Assembly: GCF_004078635.1 (NCBI RefSeq)
Contig: NZ_RZNB01000002.1
Location: forward strand, 648,353-712,352
DNA length: 64,000 bases
Source of the DNA: Labedella phragmitis
Lineage (GTDB): Bacteria; Actinomycetota; Actinomycetes; Actinomycetales; Microbacteriaceae
Direction of reading: 5' to 3'
Numbering within the stretch: position 1 is the stretch's first letter; each line of letters begins with the position of its first letter. Positions 28,523 to 36,778 of the stretch are shown here, one piece after another. The translations under genes were made by a program, and so were the position numbers. Below the pieces are notes generated by a model. The model was not told the origin of the DNA. It saw nothing but the letters and a program-made list of their open reading frames with translations, and made no database searches.

Positions 28523-28541
28523 GGGACCGATCGAGCAGCAT
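28494..28541 (-). CDS. Leucine-rich leader peptide of leuCD
   Basis: A 15-codon open frame reading [15 protein letters not shown] then stop: five Leu in 15 residues, including a run of three. It ends 64 nt before the leuC start. TATTCT lies exactly 6 nt before its ATG, so the mRNA appears to begin with this ATG. The Leu-then-Arg pattern resembles leader peptides known upstream of leucine genes in other actinobacteria. Ribosome stalling on the Leu codons during leucine shortage would keep the leader from pairing with the leuC ribosome-binding site. Confidence 0.65.
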   Translation of the reverse strand: MLLDRSLLLRRRDEA

Positions 28542-28547
28542 CCCCAC

Positions 28548-28553
28548 AGAATA
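28548..28553 (-). promoter_or_regulatory. -10 box of the leuCD leader transcript
   Basis: TATTCT on the minus strand, six nt before the leader-peptide ATG. It lies only a few bases from the end of the terC gene, so leuCD has its own start even though terC is upstream on the same strand. Confidence 0.5.
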
Positions 28554-28561
28554 GCACCGCG

Positions 28562-29653
28562 TCAGCGGACGTCGCCCTCGCCCCGCGTGCCAGGCGCCGG
28601 CGGCGTCTGCTCGGACGCGGACGCGTCGACGGCGGACTCGACGCGGTCCTTCTCCCCCGCATCGGTCGCGACGCCGTTGCGGCGCTCGTGCGCGGAATGG
28701 ACGAGGCTCGCGACGGTCGCGACGGTCATCGCGACGACGATGACGGCGAGCGACATCCACGTGCTGATCTCGGGCGCCCACTCGATGTGCTCACCGTTGT
28801 TGATGAAGGGGAGCTCGTTCTCGTGCATGGCGTGGAGGAAGAGCTTCACGCCGATGAAGGCGAGGATGAACGCGATGCCGTAGTGGAGGTAGCGCAGCCG
28901 GTCGAGCAGTCCGCCGAGGAGGAAGTAGAGCTGGCGGAGACCCATGAGCGCGAAGACGTTGGCCGTGAACACGATGAACGGGCTCTGCGTGATGCCGAAG
29001 ATCGCGGGGATCGAGTCGATGGCGAAGATGAAGTCGGTCGTTCCGATCGCGATGAAGACGATGATCATGGGAGTGAACATGCGCTTGCCGTTGACCGTCG
29101 TGCGGAGCTTCGAGCCGTCGAACTCGTCGTGTACGCCGAGCTTCCGACGGAGGAAGAGCGTGAAGCGCGTCTCGCCGTCGTCGGCGTCCTCGTTGTTCGC
29201 GAAGGCCTGGCGGTAGGCGGTGACGAGGAGGAAGAGGCCGAAGATGTAGAACACGAACGAGAAGTTCGCGATGATCTGGGCGCCGAGGAGGATGAAGATG
29301 CCGCGGAGAACGAGCGCGATGACGATGCCCACCATGAGCACTTCCTGCTGGTACTTCCGGGGGACCGAGAAGCGAGCCATGATGATGACGAACACGAACA
29401 GGTTGTCGATCGACAGGCTGTACTCGGTGAGCCAGCCGGCGAGGAACTGCCCCGCGAACTCACCGTCGGTGAACGCCCACATGAGCCCCGCGAACGCGAG
29501 GGCCAGCGTGACGTAGAAGACGACCCACAGCGTCGATTCGCGGAACGAGGGGATGTGGGGGCGCTTGACGACGTAGAGCAGGTCGAAGAGCAGGATGAGC
29601 CCGAGACCGACGTAGGAGCCGATTTCGAAGACCAGGGGAAGCTCGGGGTGCAC
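28562..29653 (-). CDS. TerC/Alx-family integral membrane protein
   Basis: 363-residue membrane protein with about eight to nine hydrophobic helices and the TerC signature acidic residues inside helices: SLSIDNLFVFVIIM and GTTDFIFAIDSIPAIFG. A hydrophilic Asp/Glu-rich loop (NNEDADDGETRF) and a polar C-terminal tail follow. TerC/Alx relatives are linked to manganese export and metal or pH stress. The GTG at 29653 has GAAAGG upstream; longer in-frame sequence runs through the riboswitch and is not coding. The riboswitch supports a manganese role. Confidence 0.9.
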   Translation of the reverse strand: MHPELPLVFEIGSYVGLGLILLFDLLYVVKRPHIPSFRESTLWVVFYVTLALAFAGLMWAFTDGEFAGQFLAGWLTEYSLSIDNLFVFVIIMARFSVPRKYQQEVLMVGIVIALVLRGIFILLGAQIIANFSFVFYIFGLFLLVTAYRQAFANNEDADDGETRFTLFLRRKLGVHDEFDGSKLRTTVNGKRMFTPMIIVFIAIGTTDFIFAIDSIPAIFGITQSPFIVFTANVFALMGLRQLYFLLGGLLDRLRYLHYGIAFILAFIGVKLFLHAMHENELPFINNGEHIEWAPEISTWMSLAVIVVAMTVATVASLVHSAHERRNGVATDAGEKDRVESAVDASASEQTPPAPGTRGEGDVR

Positions 29654-29660
29654 GGCGTGC

Positions 29661-29703
29661 CTTTCGTGAACGAGGGTGCCGGGGTACGGCGGAATCACGA
29701 AAG
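29661..29703 (-). promoter_or_regulatory. Expression platform of the manganese riboswitch
   Basis: CTTTCGTGA (29695-29703), which includes the 3' strand of aptamer stem P1, is perfectly complementary over 9 nt to TCACGAAAG (29661-29669), which contains the terC ribosome-binding site. Formation of P1 and masking of the site are therefore mutually exclusive, which predicts that ligand turns translation on. Confidence 0.6.
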
Positions 29704-29796
29704 TCTCTCCCGCGCTCGAGTCGCGCTGCCACGACCGGGATCTCGTCTTCGTGACCCGTACTGACGACCGTGGCGATTGAGGGATACTCCCCTTCG
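29698..29796 (-). ncRNA. yybP-ykoY (manganese) riboswitch upstream of terC
   Basis: Read on the minus strand, the 5' segment CGAAGGGGAGTATCCC matches the conserved yybP-ykoY GGGGAGUA element and the 3' end GAGAGACTTTCG matches its GAGACCUUU element. The outer P1 stem CGAAGG (29791-29796) with CUUUCG (29698-29703) pairs over 6 bp with one G-U. Members of this class sense Mn2+ and commonly precede TerC-type genes. It ends 44 nt before the terC GTG. Identified by eye, not by covariance model. Confidence 0.75.
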
Positions 29797-29804
29797 GCTG
29801 GTCA

Positions 29805-29810
29805 AGTGTA
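29805..29810 (-). promoter_or_regulatory. Possible -10 box of the terC riboswitch transcript
   Basis: TACACT on the minus strand, about 8 nt before the first aptamer bases. No -35 hexamer found at the normal distance. Confidence 0.35.
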
Positions 29811-29892
29811 CAGCCGTCGAGCATTCTCTCGACGACCGCTTGCCGTACGCGAGGCGACGCTTCTCGACGCGGCGTCGCGCCGTCGCCGAGGG

Positions 29893-29925
29893 GACCGGGT
29901 GCCCAGCAACGCTGAGCACCCGGTC
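29893..29925 (-). terminator. Hairpin after the oligopeptide ABC operon
   Basis: GACCGGGTGC-CCAGC at 29893-29907 pairs with GCTGA-GCACCCGGTC at 29911-29925: about 14 pairs with one mismatch and a 3-nt loop. It begins 5 nt after the ATPase stop codon. No U-tract follows, as often in GC-rich actinobacteria. Confidence 0.6.
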
Positions 29926-29929
29926 GGCG

Positions 29930-31624
29930 TCAGACGGACTGCGCGCGCTCCGCAGCGACGATGAGCGCGAGTTCCTCGCGGCGTCGGCGCTGGGCGTCGG
30001 GGTCCGGGACGGGCAACGACGCGAGCAACCGCCGCGTATAGTCGTCCGTCGGCGCGCCGAGCACCTCGTCGCCCGTGCCCTCCTCGATCAGGCGACCGCG
30101 GTAGAGCACCGCGATCCGGTCGGAGAGGATGTCGACGACGGCGAGATCGTGACTGATGAACAGCGCGGCGAACCCGAGCTCGGCCTGGAGCTCCGCGAAG
30201 AGCTCGAGGACGCGCGCCTGCACCGACACGTCGAGCGCGCTCGTGGGCTCGTCGGCGATGAGGAGCTTCGGCTCGAGGGCGAGAGCGCGCGCGAGGCTCG
30301 CGCGCTGACGCTGACCGCCCGAGAGTTCGTGCGGGAAGCGATCGCCGTACGATCGAGGCAGCTGCACGGCTTCGAGGAGCTCGTCCACGCGCTTGCGCGC
30401 CGCCGTCTCGTCGAGGTCCGAGCGGTGCACCGCGAGCGGCTCGGAGACCGCCTCGGCGATCGTGAGGAGGGGATTGAAGCTCGACGCCGGATCCTGGAAG
30501 ACGAAACCGATGTCCTTGCGGACAGGGCCGAACGTGCGCTCCTTGACGCCACGCATCTCCACGCCCAGCACCGAGAGGGAGCCGCCCGTCACGGGCGTGA
30601 GGCCCGCGATCGCGCGACCGATCGTCGTCTTGCCGGAGCCCGACTCCCCCACCAGGCCGACGACCTCGCCGGCACCGATCGTGAGGTCGACGCCGTCGAC
30701 CGCGACGAATCCGGGGCGCCCGAAGCGGCCGGGGTACTGGATACGCAAGTCGCTCGCGACGACGATCGGCTCGGCCGCCGAGGCGACGGGGGCACGGCGT
30801 TCCGCCGCCTCGAGCTTCTGCCCGATGCGCGGAACGGCCGCGAGCAGTCGCTTCGTGTACTCGGCCGTCGGCGCCGAGAAGAGCGTCTTGACGTCCGCCT
30901 CCTCGACGAGCTCACCCTGGTACATGACGGCGACGCGGTCCGCCAGGTCGGCGACGACACCCATGTTGTGCGTGATGAGGACGATCGACGCCCCGAACTC
31001 GTCGCGGCAGCGCCGCAGGAGATCGAGGATCTCGGCCTGAACGGTCACGTCGAGCGCCGTGGTGGGCTCGTCGGCCACGATGAGCCCCGGGTCGAGCACG
31101 AGCGCCATGGCGATGACGACGCGCTGCTTCTGTCCGCCGGAGAACTGGTGGGGGTAGTAGTCCACGCGGGACTCGGGCTCCGGGATACCGACGCGGCGCA
31201 GGATGTCGATCGCCTGGGCGCGCGCCGCCTTCCGGCCGAGCCGGGAGTCGTGTGCTCTGAGCCCCTCGGCGATCTGCCACCCCACCGTGAAGACGGGGTT
31301 GAGCGCCGTCGAGGGCTCCTGGAAGACCATCGAGACATCGGAGCCGCGAAGCCGACGCAGCGTCGATCCGGACACCGAGATGACGTCGTTCTCGCTCGCG
31401 CCGTCCTTGCTGCGCAGGACCACCGCGCCCGAGGACGTCGCCGTGTCGGGGAGGAGGCCGAGGATGGTCTTGGCCGTGACCGTCTTCCCGGACCCCGACT
31501 CCCCCACGATGGCGAGGACCTCGCGCTCGCCGACGCGGAGCGTCACGCCGTCGACGGCCTTGACCGCTCCGGCGTCGGTCGAGAAGGAGACGTCGAGGTC
31601 GGAGATCGTCAGTACATCGGTCAT
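29930..31624 (-). CDS. Oligopeptide ABC transporter, fused double ATPase (DppD-DppF)
   Basis: 564 residues with two complete ABC cassettes. First half: Walker A GESGSGKTVTAK (about 39-50), signature FSGGQKQRVVIAMAL, Walker B LIVADEPTTALD. Second half: GESGSGKTTIGRA, signature LSGGQRQRASLARAL, Walker B LLIADEPTSALD. Separate DppD and DppF subunits are thus joined in one chain. Start MTDVLTISD overlaps the upstream permease stop by 4 nt (ATGA). Powers uptake through the two permeases encoded upstream; the substrate is probably peptides or nickel, not resolvable from sequence. Confidence 0.93.
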   Translation of the reverse strand: MTDVLTISDLDVSFSTDAGAVKAVDGVTLRVGEREVLAIVGESGSGKTVTAKTILGLLPDTATSSGAVVLRSKDGASENDVISVSGSTLRRLRGSDVSMVFQEPSTALNPVFTVGWQIAEGLRAHDSRLGRKAARAQAIDILRRVGIPEPESRVDYYPHQFSGGQKQRVVIAMALVLDPGLIVADEPTTALDVTVQAEILDLLRRCRDEFGASIVLITHNMGVVADLADRVAVMYQGELVEEADVKTLFSAPTAEYTKRLLAAVPRIGQKLEAAERRAPVASAAEPIVVASDLRIQYPGRFGRPGFVAVDGVDLTIGAGEVVGLVGESGSGKTTIGRAIAGLTPVTGGSLSVLGVEMRGVKERTFGPVRKDIGFVFQDPASSFNPLLTIAEAVSEPLAVHRSDLDETAARKRVDELLEAVQLPRSYGDRFPHELSGGQRQRASLARALALEPKLLIADEPTSALDVSVQARVLELFAELQAELGFAALFISHDLAVVDILSDRIAVLYRGRLIEEGTGDEVLGAPTDDYTRRLLASLPVPDPDAQRRRREELALIVAAERAQSV

Positions 31625-32652
31625 GCTCGTCCGTCCGTTCCATCGATGATCGAGGGGTCGATGCTGCCACCGGGTACCACGGAGGTCTCGGCGACGGCGC
31701 CGGCGTCGGCCGCAACGGCGCGTCGGCCACGCAGGCGCGGGTCCGACAGGTCGTTGAGGCTCTCGCCGACGAGGGTGACTCCGAGGACCGTCAGGACGAT
31801 CGCGAGGCCGGGGGGCACCGCCGTCCACCAGATACCGCTCGAGACGTCGGCGATCGCCCTGTTGAGGTCGAAGCCCCACTCGGCGGCGGCCGTCGGCTCG
31901 ATGCCGAAGCCGAGGAACCCGAGTCCCGCGAGCGTCAGGATCGCCTCCGAAGCGTTGAGCGTGAAGATGAGCGGCAGAGTGCGGGTCGCGTTCCGCAGGA
32001 CGTGGCGGAACATGATGCGGCGGTTGCTCGCGCCGATGACGCGAGCCGACTCGACGAAGGCCTCGGCCTTGATGCGGACCGTCTCGGCCCTGATCACCCG
32101 GAAGTACTGCGGGATGAACACGACCGTGATCGAGATGGCCGCGGCGAAGATGCCGCCCCAGAGGCTCGACTGTCCGCCCGAGATCACGATCGACATGACG
32201 ATCGCGAGCAGGAGGGAGGGGAAGGCGTAGATCGCGTCGCACACGACGACGAGGACCCGGTCGAGCCATCCGCCGAAGTATCCGGAGACGAGACCGAGCA
32301 GGACGCCCGCCACGATCGAGAGCGCGACCGCGATCACGACGACGCCGAGAGCCGTCTGGGCTCCCCACACCACTCGCGAGAAGACGTCGAAACCGCTCAC
32401 CGTCGTACCGAGGATGTGCTGGGGGCTCGGGGCCTGCTGAGTCCCGAACGTGCCGCTCTCGTCGCGGATCTGGCTGAAGCCGTAGGGTGCGATGAGGGGC
32501 GCGAGGAACGCGGAGAGCACGAAGACGGCCGTGAGCACGAGTCCCGTCACGAGCATGCCGCGCTGGATGCCGACGCTCTGACGGAGCTGCTTCAGCACGG
32601 GGAGACGGTCGACGAGGCGTCGGCGCGGGGCGCGCGTTGCTGTCGTGGTCAT
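31621..32652 (-). CDS. ABC transporter permease (DppC-like)
   Basis: 343-residue inner-membrane permease of the peptide/nickel family with about six transmembrane helices. The EAA loop that contacts the ATPase is ESARVIGASNRRIMFRHVLRN. N-terminal OppC/DppC-type cytoplasmic extension, then GMLVTGLVLTAVFVLSAFLA. It overlaps the ATPase gene by 4 nt and starts 1 nt after the other permease ends, so the three are translationally linked. Confidence 0.92.
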   Translation of the reverse strand: MTTTATRAPRRRLVDRLPVLKQLRQSVGIQRGMLVTGLVLTAVFVLSAFLAPLIAPYGFSQIRDESGTFGTQQAPSPQHILGTTVSGFDVFSRVVWGAQTALGVVVIAVALSIVAGVLLGLVSGYFGGWLDRVLVVVCDAIYAFPSLLLAIVMSIVISGGQSSLWGGIFAAAISITVVFIPQYFRVIRAETVRIKAEAFVESARVIGASNRRIMFRHVLRNATRTLPLIFTLNASEAILTLAGLGFLGFGIEPTAAAEWGFDLNRAIADVSSGIWWTAVPPGLAIVLTVLGVTLVGESLNDLSDPRLRGRRAVAADAGAVAETSVVPGGSIDPSIIDGTDGRA

Positions 32653-32653
32653 G

Positions 32654-33754
32654 TCAGTACCTCACCCTCGGGTCGATGAGCGCCGCGACGATGTCGACGA
32701 TGAAGTTGGTGACGGCGACGATCACCGCGAGGAGGACGACGATGCCCTGCACCGCCACGAAGTCGCGCGCCTGCAGGTACTCGGAGAGCTGGAACCCCAG
32801 CCCCTTCCACTCGAACGTCGTCTCCGTGAGCACGGCACCGCCGAGGAGCATCGCGACCTGGAGTCCGATGACCGTGATGATCGGGATGAGCGCCGGTCGG
32901 TACGCGTGCGTGCGGACGAGTCGGAATTCGCTCACCCCGCGGGAACGTGCCGCGTCGACGTAGTCGGTGCCGAGCGTGCCGATCATGTTCGCCCTGACGA
33001 GGCGGAGGAACACCCCGGCGGTGAGGAGGCCGAGAGCGAGTCCCGGGAGCACGGCGTGCGAGAGCACGTCGCCGATGACCTCGGGGTCGCCCGTCCGGAA
33101 CGCATCCACGATGTAAAGACCGGAGCGACCGTCGAGGAGTGCGAATTGCAGTTCCGTGCTCGTCGACGCACGCCCCGACACGGGGAGCCACTTGAGGGTG
33201 ACCGCGAAGACGAGCTTGAGGAGGAGACCGGCGAAGAAGACGGGCGTCGCGTAGAACAGGATCGCGAGGATGCGCAGGATCGCGTCCGGCGCCTTGTCGC
33301 GGAAGTACGCCGCGACCATTCCGAGCGGGATGCCGACGATGAACGCGACGATGAGTGCGTAGAAGGCGAGCTCGGCGGTCGCGGCACCGTAGACGACGAG
33401 GACCTCGAGCACGGGTCGGTTGTCCGAGAGCGTCGTGCCGAAGTCACCCGTGAAGATCTGGCCGATGTACTCGACGTACTGCACGAAGAGCGGCCGGTCG
33501 TAGCCGGCGGCCGCGACGCGCTCAGCGAGCTGGTCTGCTGTGAGCCGGCCACCGAGGGCCGCCGTGATGGGGTCGCCCGTCGTGCGCATGAGCAGGAACA
33601 CGAGGGTGACGAGGATGAAGATCGTCGGGAAGATGAGGAGGAATCGCACGAGCATGTAGCGCCAGAGACTGGAGCCGGACTGTCGTGCCTTCCGCGGAGT
33701 GGCCGCCGTCGCCGGCGCTGTCGCCGGGTCGTCGGTGCGGGCAGGGGCGTTCAG
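32654..33754 (-). CDS. ABC transporter permease (DppB-like), probable CTG start
   Basis: About 366-residue permease with six helices and the EAA loop YVDAARSRGVSEFRLVRTH. The start is uncertain. An in-frame GTG at 33808 lies inside a 14-bp terminator hairpin and has no ribosome-binding site; the first in-frame site with a good Shine-Dalgarno (GGAGGT, 33759-33764) is a CTG at 33754, giving L-N-A-P-A-R-T. The next ATG is inside the first membrane helix and too late. I favour CTG. First gene after the hairpin that follows the binding-protein gene. Confidence 0.85.
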   Translation of the reverse strand: MNAPARTDDPATAPATAATPRKARQSGSSLWRYMLVRFLLIFPTIFILVTLVFLLMRTTGDPITAALGGRLTADQLAERVAAAGYDRPLFVQYVEYIGQIFTGDFGTTLSDNRPVLEVLVVYGAATAELAFYALIVAFIVGIPLGMVAAYFRDKAPDAILRILAILFYATPVFFAGLLLKLVFAVTLKWLPVSGRASTSTELQFALLDGRSGLYIVDAFRTGDPEVIGDVLSHAVLPGLALGLLTAGVFLRLVRANMIGTLGTDYVDAARSRGVSEFRLVRTHAYRPALIPIITVIGLQVAMLLGGAVLTETTFEWKGLGFQLSEYLQARDFVAVQGIVVLLAVIVAVTNFIVDIVAALIDPRVRY

Positions 33755-33783
33755 GGGGACCTCCGAGGTGGGAGCGGTGAAAA

Positions 33784-33815
33784 TGCCGGGGTGACCTGTG
33801 GAGGTCACCCCGGCA
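33784..33815 (-). terminator. Perfect hairpin between binding protein and permease genes
   Basis: TGCCGGGGTGACCT (33784-33797) and AGGTCACCCCGGCA (33802-33815) pair perfectly over 14 bp with a 4-nt loop and are followed on the minus strand by TTTT. The best intrinsic terminator in the window. It sits inside an ABC operon, so it may be a partial terminator or RNA-stability element that favours binding-protein mRNA. Confidence 0.8.
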
Positions 33816-33869
33816 CTTTAGTTCACTTCTGAGCGTCGCGACGCGGGGGTCGTTCGGCCCGAAGGGGCG

Positions 33870-35501
33870 TCAGCCCTTGGTGATCGGCGCGAAACGGAAC
33901 TTGAACGACGCGTCGAGCGTGACGCCGCTGACGTCGGAGCCGACGACGGCGACCTGAGCACCCTGGAGGTACGGGATGGTGGAGAGGTCGGACGCGACCA
34001 TCGTCTGGATCTCCTCGAGTGCGGCCTGGCGCTCAGCGGGATCGACGATCGACGCCTGCTCGAGGATCTTGTCGTTGACCTCGGCGTTGTCGTAGTGGTT
34101 GGCGAGGAAGTTGTCCGTGAGGAAGAACGGCGTCAGGTAGTTGTCTGCGTCCGAGTAGTCCGGGAACCAACCGAGCTGGTAGAGCGGGTACACGTCGGAC
34201 GTGCGGTCCTTCGAGTACTGGACCCACTCGGTGGTCTGCAGGTTGACCGTGAAGAGACCGGACTCCTCGAGCTGCGACTTGATGGCCGCGTATTCGTCAC
34301 CCGACGTCGGACCGTAGTGGTCGTTCGAGTACTGCAGGTTGAGTTCGACGGGAGCGTCGATCCCGGCGTCCGAGAGGCGCTTCTCCGCGGCCTCGGTCGA
34401 GGGTCCGCCCTCCCCGTCGCCGTAGAGCTCCTTGAGGGGCTCGATCGCTCCGGTCAGTCCCTCGGGGACGAAGGAGTACAGGGGCGTGTAGGTGCCCTTG
34501 TAGGTGTCGTCGGAGAGCGCGTCGCGGTCGATCAGGTCGGCAACGGCCTGGCGGACGGCGAGGGCCTTGGCCTCGTCGGCCTCCGGCGTCTGCGCGCCGA
34601 ACGGCTGCGTGTCGAAGTTGAAGACGATGTAGCGGATCTCGCCACCGGGGCCCGTCTCGACGCTCACGTCGTCGTTGCCCTCGAGGTCGGCGATGTCTGT
34701 CGCGGAGAGGCTGCGGTGGGCGACGTCGATCTCGCCCTCCTGGATGGCGAGCTTGAGGTTCGAGGAGTCGGCGAAGTACTGCAGCACGACCTGCTCGTTC
34801 TCGGCCGCACCGAGCACGCCCTGGTAGTCGGGGTTCGCGGTGAACGAGATCAGGTTGTTGAAGTCGTAGCTCTCGATCGAGTACTGGCCGGCGAAGGCCT
34901 TGCCCTCGACGATCTCGTCGTCGCTCGTGAGCTCGGTCGCCGAGAAGACGTCCTCGTCGACGATGGGTCCGGCCGGGCTCGACAGGATCTGCGGGAAGAT
35001 CTGGTCGTTCTCGCTCTTGAGGTTGAAGACCGCGGTGAGTTCGTCAGGGGTCTCGACGCTGTCGAGGTTGTAGAGGAGCGACGACGGGCCGTTCTCGTCC
35101 GCGATGGCGAGCTGACGGTCGAACGTGAACTTGACGTCGGACGAGGTGAGTTCGTTGCCGTTCGCGAAGGTCAGGCCCTCCTTGAGGGTGACCGTGTACT
35201 GGGTCGGCGCGGTGAACTCGGCGGACTCGGCGATGTCGGGCTCGACGTCGGGGCTTCCGTACGGGGTGTTCATGAGGAACGGGAAGACCTGGTTCATGAC
35301 GGCGAAGGAGCCGTTGTCGTACGAGCCGGCCGGGTCGAGGACCGTGACCTTGTCGGTCGTTCCGACCGTGATGGCGCTCGAGCCGCCCGAGTCGCCGTTG
35401 TCAGATCCTCCGGCGGCGCAGCCCGCGAGGATGAGGGCGGCGCCCGTGGCGCCGGCCGTGATGGTGAGGAGGCGCACTCGACGCCTGGATGCGGATGTCA
35501 T
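33870..35501 (-). CDS. Family-5 solute-binding lipoprotein (peptide ABC transporter)
   Basis: 543-residue extracellular binding lipoprotein. The signal peptide has a basic start (SRRRVRLLTI), a hydrophobic core and the lipobox LAGC at about residue 27, followed by a Gly/Ser/Asp spacer. The mature part shows the SBP family 5 pattern: DIAESAEFTAPTQYTVTLKE, LKEGLTFANGNELTSSDVKF, then QLGWFPDYSDADNYLTPFF. AGGAAGG precedes the ATG. It is the first gene of the binding protein, permease, permease, double-ATPase unit and is separated from the permeases by a strong hairpin. Confidence 0.93.
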   Translation of the reverse strand: MTSASRRRVRLLTITAGATGAALILAGCAAGGSDNGDSGGSSAITVGTTDKVTVLDPAGSYDNGSFAVMNQVFPFLMNTPYGSPDVEPDIAESAEFTAPTQYTVTLKEGLTFANGNELTSSDVKFTFDRQLAIADENGPSSLLYNLDSVETPDELTAVFNLKSENDQIFPQILSSPAGPIVDEDVFSATELTSDDEIVEGKAFAGQYSIESYDFNNLISFTANPDYQGVLGAAENEQVVLQYFADSSNLKLAIQEGEIDVAHRSLSATDIADLEGNDDVSVETGPGGEIRYIVFNFDTQPFGAQTPEADEAKALAVRQAVADLIDRDALSDDTYKGTYTPLYSFVPEGLTGAIEPLKELYGDGEGGPSTEAAEKRLSDAGIDAPVELNLQYSNDHYGPTSGDEYAAIKSQLEESGLFTVNLQTTEWVQYSKDRTSDVYPLYQLGWFPDYSDADNYLTPFFLTDNFLANHYDNAEVNDKILEQASIVDPAERQAALEEIQTMVASDLSTIPYLQGAQVAVVGSDVSGVTLDASFKFRFAPITKG

Positions 35502-35722
35502 CGATCCGTCATTCCTTCCTGGTGGGGGATGGCGTGAACGCGCGGCTGAGCCGCGGCGGACGCCGCTGTGATGTTCCAGTCCTAACACACATCGATCACC
35601 CGGATTCCCTGTGGCGTCCCGCGATCGCGCTATTTAATCGGATCGCAACGAAACGACTCCCCCGGTGCCGCCTGCGCCCAGAGTGGCGGCCCTGTACGCA
35701 GGAGGGTGCGGCCTCCCGGAAA
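35502..35722. other. Noncoding region upstream of the binding-protein gene
   Basis: No gene supported. It should hold the promoter of the ABC operon; the only AT-rich patch is ATTAAATA near 35630-35640 on the minus strand, with no clear -35/-10 pair. Open frames here are short and reach into the tRNA. Confidence 0.5.
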
Positions 35723-35766
35723 CGAGAGAAGCCCCCTGGACGCATGAGTCCAGAGGGCTTCTCTCG
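35723..35766 (-). terminator. Terminator downstream of tRNA-Glu
   Basis: Arms at 35723-35741 and 35748-35766 pair over 19 positions with one mismatch (GAGAGAAGCC... / ...GGCTTCTCTC) and a 6-nt loop; TTT follows on the minus strand. It lies 50 nt after the tRNA 3' end. Confidence 0.7.
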
Positions 35767-35815
35767 TGCTGTTCTTCATGTCTCCACGGCGAGGAGATGA
35801 ATCCTTGCCGCTACG

Positions 35816-35888
35816 TGACCCCAGCGGGATTTGAACCCGCGCTGCCGCCGTGAGAGGGCGGTGTCCTAGGCCGCTAAACGATGGGGCC
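35816..35888 (-). tRNA. tRNA-Glu (anticodon CTC)
   Basis: 73 nt cloverleaf: acceptor GGCCCCA with TGGGGTC (one G-U), anticodon arm CCGCC-CTCTCAC-GGCGG placing CTC in the loop, T arm GCGGG-TTCAAAT-CCCGC, discriminator A. CCA is not encoded. The Glu identity follows from the anticodon and the overall match to bacterial tRNA-Glu. Confidence 0.96.
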
Positions 35889-36048
35889 GGAAAACAACGA
35901 GTTCGAGTATTGCACACGCCGTGGAGTCCGCCAAATCGACTCTCGCGAGGACGGCGAGGGCCGCGAAGCCGACGGCGAGACAGGCGATTTCAGTCATCGT
36001 CGCGCGTACCCCTTGCCGAAGACCCTCCGCGCGTATTGGCTTGCACCC

Positions 36049-36687
36049 ATGGAACTCACGAAGCTCGAACATGCCGCCCTCATCCTCGAGGAGGCCGGTC
36101 GTCGTCTCTTCATCGACCCGGGTGCCTTCACCACGGCGATCACCGACGGTACGAGGGCCGACGCCATCGTCATCACACACGAGCACCCGGACCATTGGAC
36201 GCGGGAGCAGCTCGACCGCATCATCCAGGCGAGCCCCGACGTCCGGATATTCGCACCGGCGGGGGTCGCGGCGGCGATCGGGGACGGCCCCGTCACGGTC
36301 GTCGCCCACGGTGACTCGGCCGAGGTCGGTTCGTTCCGGTTGCGGTTCTTCGGCCGGAAGCACGCCGTGATCCACGAGTCGATCCCGGTCGTCGACAACG
36401 TCGGCGTCCTCGTCAACGAGAAGCTCTACTACGCGGGAGACGCCTACACGATCCCCGACGGCGTCGCGGTCGACGTCCTCGCCGCTCCCGCAGGGGCGCC
36501 CTGGCTCAAGATCTCCGAGTCGATCGACTACGTCCTCGCCGTGAAGCCGCGTCATGCGTTCCCGACGCACGAGATGGTGTTGTCGCGGGCCGGGAAGGAC
36601 ATGTCCAACCAGCGCCTCGCGTGGGCCACCGAGCAGGGCGGCGGCACCTATCACCCTCTGGAGCCCGGCGACACACTGTCGATCTGA
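36049..36687 (+). CDS. MBL-fold metal-dependent hydrolase
   Basis: 212-residue metallo-beta-lactamase-fold protein. The metal motif is THEHPDHWT (HxHxDH); further ligands are likely in VVAHGDSAEV, YAGDAYTIPDG and PRHAFPTHEM. Similar to the UPF0173/YtkL-type hydrolases, whose substrates are unknown. There is no Shine-Dalgarno before the ATG, so a leaderless or weakly translated message is possible. Stands alone between tRNA-Glu and a small orphan gene. Confidence 0.85.
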   Translation: MELTKLEHAALILEEAGRRLFIDPGAFTTAITDGTRADAIVITHEHPDHWTREQLDRIIQASPDVRIFAPAGVAAAIGDGPVTVVAHGDSAEVGSFRLRFFGRKHAVIHESIPVVDNVGVLVNEKLYYAGDAYTIPDGVAVDVLAAPAGAPWLKISESIDYVLAVKPRHAFPTHEMVLSRAGKDMSNQRLAWATEQGGGTYHPLEPGDTLSI

Positions 36688-36778
36688 CTCCCGTCTGCCC
36701 CAGAGCCGCCCATTCGTCAAGGTGTGGGCCGCTCCGTGGTGCGCGCTTAGCCTGGATCCCTCGATGAGGAGGCCGGCG

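Noticed and set aside
26093..29764. A 1200-codon plus-strand open frame opposite leuD, leuC and terC
   Set aside because: Asp/Arg/Glu-rich translation typical of antisense frames; the opposite strand carries three clear enzymes and a riboswitch.
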